From Paraspadella gotoi (taxonomy: Eukaryota > Chaetognatha), in NCBI GenBank assembly GCA_051294375.1, contig CM119263.1:21202268-21266267 (forward strand): DNA of 64,000 nucleotides. The letters are read 5' to 3'. A model generated the notes under the pieces. That model had not been told where the DNA came from and did not search any database. It saw only the letters and a list, made by a program, of their open reading frames with translations. Positions 14,154-26,700 of the stretch are shown here, in pieces. How positions within the stretch are numbered: position 1 is the first letter of the stretch; each line of letters starts with the position of its first letter. Both the position numbers and the translations under genes were made by a program.

Positions 14154-14883
14154 CGAAAATTCATTTTCCCTCATGTTCCCGATGTTTCTGTCGGTGTCTC
14201 AAAGATGGGGAATAAGAATTACGGCAGACGCCTACCAGAGTTCCATCTTATCTCATCTCTCTTAGCTCATTAATTTTGCTAAATGAATTACATTTTTAGC
14301 ATTTTTGAATCAATCATATACTTTATTAAGCTTTTTAAACGTTCAAACCTTAATCTTTATATCTAATCCTGAATTTTCATTTTTCACAAATAAAAAAAAA
14401 ACCTTTCACGGAAACGGAATCGATTTTCACGCGACGACGAGAAAAAAATTCTTTGGAACGACCATCGAATTCTATTAGGCCCATAAAAACCAAACTCCGC
14501 CCNNNNNNNNNNNNNNNNNNNNNNNNNNNNNNNNNNNNNNNNNNNNNNNNNNNNNNNNNNNNNNNNNNNNNNNNNNNNNNNNNNNNNNNNNNNNNNNNNG
14601 CGATGATTTGACCTTCAAGGATTCAGGCGCCTATCTCTCTGTTTTTTTTTTAAACCTGTCAACATTAAGCCTTAGAAGATTAAAGATTTAATCTTTCATT
14701 TTTAGTTATTACTCTTTATCGTTTCCACTCTACCTTTATCTTTTACTTTCAACATGTATTTTTTACAATGACCTCTTATATTTTACTTTCCCATTCATTA
14801 CTCCCACTTTGACCTTTCCTTCTTCTCTAACTTTTTCCATTCATCTTTTCTTTTCACCTTTCATTTTTACCTCTCTTCTTTTC

Positions 14884-14916
<33 letters not shown>

Positions 14917-15463
14917 NNNNNNNNNNNNNNNNNNNNNNNNNNNNNNNNNNNNNNNNNNNNNNNNNNNNNNNNNNNNNNNNNNNNNNNNNNNNNNNNNNNN
15001 NNNNNNNNNNNNNNNNNNNNNNNNNNNNNNCTCTCTCTCTCATCTTTTTCGATGCCTACAGGGTTTCGCACTTTCAATCGATCGATCATAAAACTATCAC
15101 AGTCCAGCAAGTTGATGACAGAAAAGTAAAGTCCTTTGCAAAAAGACATCGTCTGCTCTTCTTATTATTCAACATTTGAAAAGTTTCAAGCTTTTTTCAA
15201 AAATGGATTTCTCGTTCCGTGAATAATCTCGATCAAAATTACGATATTTCTAAGAAAATATTTCATCTCTATTAATCGAATTATGCCAATTTTTAATACA
15301 GAATATTTTTTTTTAAACAGACCAAGTTAAACGTCTCTCATTTTTTAAAATTTTTTTTATTTTTCTTTCTTTTATTATTTGCTCTTCTTGTAATCAAGAT
15401 CAACACGTGAGACCGTCTCGAGTTTTATTTCCTTCCCCATTTTTTATTCCCTTCTCCTTTATA

Positions 15464-15517
<54 letters not shown>

Positions 15518-18500
15518 TTTGCTCTGTTCCACAGGCGGTAATCAAGGTGCTAAGCTTCTCCATAAATTTCACTGGCTCCTCAACCCTCGCCAAGTTTTCG
15601 ACTTGTCTCAGGGAGGTCCTCAAGTCGGGTAAGTAGGAGAGAGAGAGAGAGAATATAAGTCGTTGAGAGTAAACGCTCGAGAGAAACTGATGTGAATTGA
15701 CTCTTGAAAAATAAGGCGTTGAAGATAACATGACAATAAAGACAACAGTGACGACGACGACGTCGACGAGGACGCTGAAGGCGACGATGAAGATGATGTT
15801 CCGATCGATCAAGCTGATTACGAAAAAATAATACCAGTAATGATCGCTATAGTCTTTGACTCATTGGCTTTATTAAAGAGGATTTACGTATTTTTTTATC
15901 ATCCCTATTCTGATTACTTATAATATTTATGAATAAGCGTGAAGAGTTTTTTCTTAGATATGAAAATTTGCAAATTACTTGTTTCACTATTTTTTATTTT
16001 TCTATTTTTCTATTTTAATAATTTTATGAAGGTTTTAGTATTTAATCTATATTATTTATTCAAACATATATTGCTTTCTTTTTTAAAAATATTTTATTTA
16101 TCTAATAATTCAATTTGGGAAGGGGAAGTCAGTGTTGTTTTCTGGAAATAGAGGGAGCATCTATACAACATAAGGTTCAATTACTATCTGTCCTAGTTTT
16201 CTGTTAGAAAGTCATTAATGAAAAATCATAATATCTATGAGGCTGAACAGAAAGGGGTGGGAATGGATAATTTTTTGAGGGACCAACGATATATATGATT
16301 TTTTTACCAATAGGGATAAGACTACCATGTAGAATTGTATGTTCTGATAGGGATACATACTGGGGAAAGGTCTATAGGGGCACCTTTATGTCATGAATAT
16401 AATTTTAAAATACTTTAATGAAAATTTTATTTTTTCTTTATCCTATTTTTTAATTATTTCTTTTTTGAATATTTTTCATCTTTTATGTTTATACAATGGG
16501 AAGGTCATCAGTTGGGAACCTATACCCTTCATGGATTTCGGCTCTTTAATCCCAATATATATAAGATATATAAGATATATATAATATATATAATATATAT
16601 ATGTATATATATATATAATATATATATAAGATATATATAAGATATATAAGAAAGGTTGCAGAATATAGAATTAAAAAATATTGGACAGGAAAACACTAAA
16701 CAAGTGAAAAGAAAACGAGAAAACTCGAATTCAAAAGAAAAAAAATGGAGGAAAATTATTTTGTCTTGACTTTTTTCTGCGTCGGCGATTGAATTAGTTT
16801 GATAAAGTAAACAGAGCCTGAAATTTAGCGATATCAGCGGAAAATTTATAACAAAAATTTAGCGATATCAGTTAAAATTTTCTAAGTAGAAAACGAATAT
16901 TTTTGTATAAAAATTTCTTTATCAATTTATTCATTTTAATCTCTTTGTCCTGGGAAAAATGTCTCGAAATTTGTATAATACTTTGCCAAAAATGCTTGTC
17001 TGATTTTTTAGGGAAAAGAGTTTAATTTTTTCTTTCTACTCCTTTCCTCGTTTTAAGTCAATTGAGTCTCTCTTTCCCCGGAACGATTCTCTTTTAGAAA
17101 ATTGTCTCTGTTTTCAATTGGCCTCTCTCTCTCTCTCTCTCTNNNNNNNNNNNNNNNNNNNNNNNNNNNNNNNNNNNNNNNNNNNNNNNNNNNNNNNNNN
17201 NNNNNNNNNNNNNNNNNNNNNNNNNNNNNNNNNNNNNNNNNNNNNNNNNNNNNNNNNNNNNNNNNNNNNNNNNNNNNNNNNNNNNNNNNNNNNNNNNNNN
17301 NNNNNNNNNNNNNNNNNNNNNNNNNNNNNNAATTCTTTTTTATCCTTTCTCACATTTTCCCTCCAGAAATCCACGAATAACTCGCTCCAGATTCTCTAAA
17401 CCTTTCCTTCCCCTTACACTTTCCAGACTGGAACTCTACCGGAAGTGTCCCAATCTCCGCATCTTGGCCTGCGGCGGCGACGGTACTGTGGGTTGGATCC
17501 TCAGCGTCATCGATCAAATGAGGATCTACCCTCCGCCCGCCGTGGCCGTCATGCCCCTGGGGACGGGCAACGACCTCGCGCGGACCCTCAACTGGGGCGG
17601 GGTGAGTTCGGTTCGGGTTAGGGGACTGAGACTGAGACTGGAACTTGGACTGGGACTGGGACTGGGCAGAAACCGTTTTGATTTTTGAGTGCGAGAATGG
17701 AAAACTTGCCCAAAAGTCCAAATCGTCTATAAGGTTCTGATTAAGAACAAAAAGACAAGAAAGATAAGAAAAGAATCTCTTTAAAATGAAAAAGGAAATA
17801 ACTAATAGACGGGTAAAGTAAATCGATTGTCAAATACGTACTACTAAACCATTACAAAACTGAAAAATAAATTACAATACAATAATTATAAAAGTAACCG
17901 TGTAGGCGTTTTGTAGTTATCGCCTTGAATCGATCCCAGCTGCTTCCCCCCAACTTCTTTGTCCAGGGCTACACTGACGAGCCCGTCTCCAAATACCTTC
18001 TCTCCGTCGCCGATGGAACCGTCGTTCAACTCGATCGATGGAATATCTCCACCGAACTCTTGACTCCGTGTCGCCCGCTGGGTGGCGGTGGCGGCGGCGG
18101 CGGCGGCGGCACCGGAAGTGGAACCGACGAGTCTTCGTTCGGCGCCGAGGAGGCGCAGGGCGTCGTCGGTGCCGGATCAATGCCGAGTGGCGGCGCCNNN
18201 NNNNNNNNNNNNNNNNNNNNNNNNNNNNNNNNNNNNNNNNNNNNNNNNNNNNNNNNNNNNNNNNNNNNNNNNNNNNNNNNNNNNNNNNNNNNNNNNNNNN
18301 NNNNNNNNNNNNNNNNNNNNNNNNNNNNNNNNNNNNNNNNNNNNNNNNNNNNNNNNNNNNNNNNNNNNNNNNNNNNNNNNNNNNNNNNNNNNNNNNNNNN
18401 NNNNNNNNNNNNNNNNNNNNNNNNNNNNNNNNNNNNNNNNNNNNNNNNNNNNNNNNNNNNNNNNNNNNNNNNNNNNNNNNNNNNNNNNNNNNNNNNNNNN

Positions 18501-20719
18501 NNNNNNNNNNNNNNNNNNNNNNNNNNNNNNNNNNNNNNNNNNNNNNNNNNNNNNNNNNNNNNNNNNNNNNNNNNNNNNNNNNNNNNNNNNNNNNNNNNNN
18601 NNNNNNNNNNNNNNNNNNNNNNNNNNNNNNNNNNNNNNNNNNNNNNNNNNNNNNNNNNNNNNNNNNNNNNNNNNNNNNNNNNNNNNNNNNNNNNNNNNNN
18701 NNNNNNNNNNNNNNNNNNNNNNNNNNNNNNNNNNNNNNNNNNNNNNNNNNNNNNNNNNNNNNNNNNNNNNNNNNNNNNNNNNNNNNNNNNNNNNNNNNNN
18801 NNNNNNNNNNNNNNNNNGACGTCGACGTCTTCAACCTCTTCAGGTGCCATCCCACCATCGACGCTGGCGACCGGAAGCGTGGCCGCGCCCACCAACGCCA
18901 CCACGTCCACGTCAACGCCATCGTCAGCCGACGCCGCCACTAAACTACCGCTGGATGTCATCAACAACTACTTTAGCCTCGGGACGGATGCTCACGTGGC
19001 GTTGGAGTTCCACGAGTCCAGGGGTGAGTTGAACGGTGGAGAAAGAGGTGTGGCAGTGGTGTGGTGGGGATGTGATGTGATTGCATAGAGATAGAGAATT
19101 CTAGAAGGTTCACTGGCAATCGAATTGTGAAATAAAAGTGAGAGAGAAAAACCCGTTCATTGATTGAGAGTTCTTTTTTACCTCTCTCTCTCTCCCTCCC
19201 CCTCTCTCTCTCTCTTTCTTACCTCCTGTCTCTGTCTAATGTCTGTCTCTATGCATATCTTCCGCCTTAGACGATCGAATATAAAAGCCCTATATAATCA
19301 GTCGGCCGAGTAATAATTTTGATCATTATACAATTTTTAGGGCCGTAAAACAAAAGGTGTTCTGCATGGTTTACTTTATGAAGCTGATAAAAATATTGGT
19401 GTTGTTTGGGNNNNNNNNNNNNNNNNNNNNNNNNNTGGGTAAGTTAGAGCATTCTTGAATTTTTATAGATTAAATAATCAAGACATTGGATTAAGCAAGA
19501 CATCTTTTTAATTTAGTACGTTTATTGACAGTGTAGACTGTTGCAGATAATTACTTTTGGTAGCAAATGTCAGCTTTAAAGCTAAAAGGAATAGAAAATT
19601 ATTACTTTATTTAATAGATATTGTTTTTTTTCTTTCGTTTCGTTGGTAGCATTAAAGGAGAATAGTTGTTTTTTATTTTTAACCAACGAATTTATGAAAA
19701 ATGGACATGTTTCGGCTTCAATGTAAGGCTTCATCAGCGCAAAGTGAATTGAATTTTGACAATTATTTTCACAGGACTGGGAATGTGATATTCTATAGGT
19801 GTCATTCTTTTATGCATTAGGACCAATTTTATAGCTAATTATTTCTTAAAACCAAGATAATTGTTTGGCTAGGTAAGTAGAGAGCAGAACAGCATGACGA
19901 GTTACTAGGGGGAATTTTTAGATAACCAGATCTTGACAATCATCAACTCTGATTGAAAGGGCAAATAAAGTTATTTTAAAAATCATTTCTACAAGTGTAT
20001 TAGTAATATTAAGAATATGAGCGACGTTATGTTAGCGTCGTATGACTAGTGAAACCTCCTGAGTAACTTAAAGATTGTGAATCGGGTAAGGTTGCGCGAG
20101 TAGGGATGGCAAGTGGAGGAGAGAAAGTTCCACTCGTTTTCCGACTAATGGTCGTCCGCGACGTGAGAAAATGACGCGGAGGGCGTTGGGTGGGCGTGGG
20201 CGAAAGTCGTTAATCGGAGACGCGGAAAGTTTAGCGGTTTAGGGCGGAATCGTGGACTCGTTTTGACGGGGGAATTATTAGTAAGTTATATTCAGTGAAG
20301 AGATTCAGTTGTTATTTAGTTGACCTTAATATGAATTCCTTTAATTTTAATCTTACCATCTGAAATTTTCAAAATCGCTAAATATTTAACTAAACTTTTG
20401 AACGTAATAAGTTCTGAACATAATTAATTATCCCAATTTTTCTCCTGAATTACGCAATCTTCATCCCTAATGCTTTTCCACACATATATGATTTAATTAT
20501 ATTTATAGATTCCCAAAAGTGTAATCTATTTATCTCTATACAACAATTTGGTTACGCAGTTCCGCCCTACCACCGATCGTTCCATTCTTATAAGCAGGCA
20601 GGGCGACGCCATCAGCGTCAACGGCGGAAAAACTTCTCTCACTTCCTTTTAACGAGTCTTTCGCTTCTCCAACCTATTTTTTACGTTTGTTTACATTTAT
20701 GTTGGAACGAGGACGGAGA

Positions 20720-20750
<31 letters not shown>

Positions 20751-23700
20751 GAGAAGAAGAGAGAGAGAGAGAGAGAGAGAGAGAAGAAGAGAAAGAGAGA
20801 TATTCTTATGATCCTCTTTTTGGTTCTTTGAATTTCCACTTTTCCTCTTTTCTTTTCTTTTCTTTTTTTCTTTTCTTTTCTTTTCTTTTCTTTTCTTTTC
20901 CTTTTCTTTTCTTTCTTTTCTTTTCTTCTCCTTTTTTATTTTCTGTTTTCTTTCTTCTTCTTTTCTCTTTGTCTTTTTCTTTTCTTTCCTCGTATATTAA
21001 TTGATTTTCGTTTTTTTTTTTCTTTAGAGACTTTCTTCCTATTATTTTAAATCCGGTGGCAAGCCTTTATTTTTTAAAACTGGTTAATAAAAAACCTTTT
21101 TTTTATTCTCCGCAGTTTCATATCTTTTTTCCTCCTTTTATTTTTGATTTTTCTTTCTGAATTTTGTTTTTTTGGATATTTTTTTAATAAAAGTACTTCT
21201 TTTTTTTTTCTAATAGTCATTTCATCGTAAGTTTTAATGTCATCGTTTCTTCCTTCCTTTTCTTTCACCAGTAATCACAAAGACAAGACTCAGAGAAAAA
21301 TTTAAAAAAGATAAAAATAGAAATAAGAAAAAAATAAGAAAAAAAATCGGTGATTGTAAAAAAAAAATATTAATCGCTTTTTTTATCCTCGAGACGCAGA
21401 AGCGAAATCACGGGAAAAAGTTCAACACAGTCGATTCAAAAACAAAAATATTCTACGGCTGGGGTAAGGAAGGGGTTAAGAGGAAGGGGAGATAGTAAGG
21501 AGGGGAAGGACGGAAAGTGAAGGTAGTCAAATACAGGAAATTATTATTTTTAAATTGACTAAGTAAACTATTATTTTTTTAAATATTATTTTTTATAAAT
21601 CTATTTCCTACAGGCAGGCGGCGGTGAACTGTTGAAGCGAAGGCTGGAAAGATTTGGGCAGATCGACATCCTTTAGAGGTGAGTACGAACATAACACAGG
21701 ATGGGTCGGACCTAATGAAGTCCTCATGACTCATGATCATGAGAGCTCAGAAGGGTTCCACTTTGATTCAGTTTGGGGAAGTCGATTGAGGCGCGATGGT
21801 TAGGGTATGAGGGGGTCCTCCAGTGAACAATTCCGTCTAAATCGAGTTTCTTGAACGGCGGACGCGTCGTGTTACTTTGGAAAATGGGCCTCCGTAAAAA
21901 TATAAGAAAAGGTGGAGAAAAAGCCTGCGCGGGGTTATACCTCATCCTTCTCCGTTTCTCAGTGCGACGGAGTGGATATTGACTCAGAAACCTCAAAGAC
22001 CTCAAACTTCACGGCATTTTGTTCTTATACATCCCCAGGTACAGGGAGCGAGGCGTGAGAGTGGTAAAGGCTGCAAGATATCACAGAGATTTAGAGTAGA
22101 GCTGGTCTAAAGGGCAATGAAGAATAGCATTAGTGAGAGCAGAGAACTGCGGGGAGTGTATGGTAAAAAAAAAAAAATTACGATAAAAAATAAAAACATT
22201 AAAAAAAGCGAGAAAAAAGTAGACGGCGCAAGATGGATAGTGAAGAAAAGCGAAAAAGAAAGAGGCGTTAGAGAAAGTCTCGCATAATATTTGCTAAAAT
22301 GGAAAAACGCTCGATGAGCTAGCAAAATATGCGAAAAAAAAACATGCTGTGTTTATCCACGGTGATTTCTTTTGTTTTTGTTTTTTTATTGTTTTTTTTT
22401 ATAACTTTGTTTTTTGTGTTTTTCAGTGCAAATAAAAGTGAGGAAAAAAAAACGGGGTTCACTTAAAATGAGAGATATGTGTTGCTATCTCACTATCTTC
22501 CTTCTTACTATCTCTCTCTCAACACAGCTCCTCTCTCACATTAAAATATTCAAAGAAGACGTTAATTCATTTCTTTAATCAAAATACCAAATCAATGTTT
22601 TTTAATGTTATACTGATCGCGTTAAAACGAAAATGCTAACTCTTTGCTTCTCTCGTCCTGTTTTTAGGTATAGTGCTGGCACCATTCCATGGAGGACGTC
22701 GACTTCCTGCATTTCGGACCTCAGACGGTCGGACGACGGTTTTCCTTGAGGTGATACGGGTTCACGACGGCGCCTCGCTTGGTGGAGTGGATGGTTGGGT
22801 ACACTTTTTTTCGTCATCTTTGTCATCAAGGAACATTTTTTTTTTCCTAATTTTTTAAAAAATTTTTTTTTTCTTGTCTTTTTTCTTATTTCGTCGACGA
22901 TGGTTTCGTTCATTGTTTTTTTTTATAGTTGTAGGTCGGGCATTGCTATAAGCATGACACTTTTCAGTTGTGACCTGGTGGCCTCATTGGATAAAGCCAT
23001 CAGCTCATGACGCATATAGGTCACCGGGTTCATTCCCAACCGCGTGCCTACCCTGCGGGAAGCGTGAGGATGGCATAAGCTGCCTTGGGGCGTGGGAAAA
23101 CCCTCAGCCCCTGGTCCAAGCCGGGACCCCGTCCATGGCTGCATAGAAAGGAGATTAAAGATTTGCGGATAGTCAATCTTCAAGCCCACTTATGCGCCTT
23201 AATCGCACATATCCACATAAATACTTTAAAACTAACGCTTAAATCAATAGATGTTTTTGAAAACGACATTGGCTTTTGTTTTACTGAATGATCTTTGAAG
23301 GCGAATTTCATAGCAGAACCATCTTCGACTGTACAAAGTTGTCTTTCAAAGATTAAATATGCTTTAAAAAAGAATTTGTGTTCAAGAAATTAAAAGTTGT
23401 AAAGAGGTAATTAACAACGTTATCGTAGTTAAAGCGAAAAAAAAACTGGTGGAGTTCAATACCAGCGGCTGCTCTACAGGTTGGGGGCCATGGTGGAACG
23501 CATCTGCCAATGGGCGCAGGAAAATAAAAATTGACGACGTCGTGAAGCCATTCCGCATGCGGTAAAGTGGAACTAACGTATTTTATATGAAATAGATAAA
23601 TAAACAATGATTAAAACAGAAGAGTAAATTCCCATAATCATATGATGTCCAATAAATCTGTTGCTTAAGGTCGATGGGGAGCCTTGTAAACTACAGCCAT

Positions 23701-26700
23701 CTGTGATAAAGAATTTGGCATCGAAATCAAGCTAACATGGTGAGGAAGGGTCAAATGGGGCCGCGGAGCACCGTACCGTGCACGAACGAAGTGAGTTTTT
23801 TGTGTCGTTGGGAGAAATGGACAGCGTGATCTTCTGACGCGCCTGATGTCATAAAACCGTTCTTTATTTGCATTTGGCCATCCATGCAAGGAGCGATTGC
23901 GGATCTACAAGTAATCTTGTGATTTGCCGGTTTCGACTACGAGGCCCTCAGGTGGGGAAAATGGGAATGAGGATTGGGGATTGAGGATTCCATGTGACTT
24001 AAAGTAACGTCTTTTATAAGCGAGCGTATTGTAGGCCTAAATGTAAGAAAACATTATTTAGTTTGACAATCTTTCGTGAATTAACCATAATCTTGAAATA
24101 AAAACTTCCATCAATTACTGGGCAGCGACTAGATTACGACATAAGTTGTACTAAGTACATACAACTAAAATACATTATGGATTACTCGCTTTTTTCTTTT
24201 GGACTCATTTTAACAACAGGTTTTGCGAGGGACGGCTGGAAGGAGGTTTCCATTCCGCTAGGACATCATCGTCGTGAGAACGACTCGGACTTGGCGCGGT
24301 CAGGCATTCGTCATCAACAGATACGTTGGGGTAGTTTTACTCTTTGCTGGGTCAGGACATGAATTGTCTATTTTCAGAGAACGACGTTCCAAAAAAAAAC
24401 GCGTGCGGTTTGTGTTGACGAATTTTTTATATTTTGAACTTGAAAATATTGGAGTTTAATTTGCACTTTTTCACGAGTTATTTTCAAAACTGGTAATGAA
24501 ATAAAAATTTGTACAGACGATGAATAGTAAGAAGAATGATAATAAGTAAAAATACCTTTGGTGGTTAATTGGCCGTCAGGAATCGATTTGTTTTTTGTAA
24601 CGAAAATAAACCTACTTTACGGCAAACAATCGGGTAATGCGAAATAAAACGAATCTCGGACACAGACAAAAAAAGATGAAGTAAAGGGAAAGAAGGAGAG
24701 AGAAAAAAAATTCGTTAAAATGGGATTTTGGTGAAAAAAAAAGATAACGTTGCAAATTTGCTCATATCTTGGAGCCAATGCTGGAGATAAATCTCTTGTT
24801 GCTGCCGGTCGGGAGCGATGAATGCCTTTGGTCGTCTGGGGAGTAAGAAGTTTCGCCAGACGAAGGGCGGAAAAAGACTGATAGGAAAAGAAGAATAATT
24901 TGTATGGAACGCATTTTTTTATTAAAGGCGTCGTCGCCTGTCAATCTTTGTTCCTTGCATTATGTAAAGCTCATAGGTAATAACTTTGAAAATAAAGAAA
25001 GAAATGATTGCTTATTAATGAATTGTGAACTTTAAATAGCGACAGAATATTTATCTTTTACCAGAAGCTAATTAGATTAAGCTAATTAAATAACTAATGG
25101 TGACTAAAAACTGAAAACCATTATAATATCTACTAGTTTATTATTATCATAAAAATCACTAATAGTTCCTCACCCTCGGGTCGTAAGGAGGCATAAACCA
25201 TGTAGCCTGGGATAATGGCGACGGTGATGCTCGTCATCATCAAGCCATCACGTTGGGTAAATAGCGGAGACACGGTACTGGTGGGAAACATAAAAATCAT
25301 ATATCATTATCTTTGAAATATATACAACTTCATTGATAGAGAAGCCAGGTACTTCTGAGAGTGAATAAACGAGTACTGTGAAGGAGTCTTGACTGAAAGC
25401 TTGCAGGGACCTGCTATGTCATTATCTGTAAGAGTGATTGAGACCTTAAACCACAAGCCTATCCAAAGTCAGGGGCAAGATAGCTTATTTATTAAATTAA
25501 ATGGATAAATTTTTATATTGGTGCTGTAAGCAAATTTTATAGTTACAGAAAAAACGTTATTAATTTATTATTATTATTATTCTATTAATTGTATTAATTA
25601 TTGATTTTTTTTTAAATTCAAAAATTTTGCTATATTTTTTGCTCCCAGTTTAAAACTGATTTAACTGAGACCCAGCAACAAGAACAACGCGTGCAAATTT
25701 ATCCCTAAAGTTTGTAAAACTTGAAACGTCGCTGTCGCGCACATGCGAAAAACAGTGCAGCACTCGACGGCTGGTGTGTCGATTCTGCCATTTATTCCAA
25801 CAAAGATAATTTAACTCCGCAAGCACCCTTACCTAAAATATTAAAAACGCACAAGCTAATAAAGCAAAACTCTAATATTGTTTTTAAATTATCGTGCCTC
25901 ACTTTCAAAAGCGATTCTCTCTCTCTCGTCTCTCTCTCTCCTCTCTCTCTCCTCTCTTCTCTCTTCTCTCTCTCCCTACTTTTGATATTCAAGAGGTTTG
26001 TAAGTGACGAGCTAGCGACGCTTATTGTTAGGAGGAAAAGTGGAGTCACGAATTCCAAGCAAATTCGGCCAAATAGATGGACGTTGTTTGAAATCCGAGC
26101 ATCATTTGAATGTCGCTGATAGGATAATCAAAAAAAAAAACTAATAATGCATGAAGATTATAAAAAATGTAAAAATGTTTAAAATGCTTTTTAGCATTTT
26201 CAAAGTTTATCTGGATAGTGGACGCCGTAAGTTAGTAAAAGTTGGGGAAAAAAACTGTTTTCTCGTGCAAGACAGCATAAGCAATCTGACCTAGAAAACT
26301 GAATCCAAACCGTAGAAACCAGGCGAGAGCGATGGCCTGAACATAACGGCGAATCAAGAATGCTTTCCCGGCGGCGAACGTGGGTCTGAAAATCGCGTAG
26401 TCTAGCTATTTTAGATAATTTTTTATTTATTTTATATATTTTTTATATTTGGTATTTTTCTTTTTTTATATAAGACATAAATTCTTTAATTTATTCTACA
26501 AAATTAAATTTCCAAAAACTAAGTTGTCACATTAACACACTTCTGTGCCCGCGTTAATATTGTTTTCTCAATTGCGATTTTTCGCAAGCTTCTGAGTTCC
26601 GACTGTTTTTTTTTTTTCGCTTTATATTACAAAGCCATGCCACTAAGCCCAACTATCATAACATACAAATTATCATATTATGGCAACAGCGGGTTGCCTG

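Noticed and set aside
17917-19088. Long alternative frames across the 620-N gap
   Set aside because: Their length is due to N bases. Only the plus-strand frame starting in the exon at 17967 has kinase similarity on both sides.
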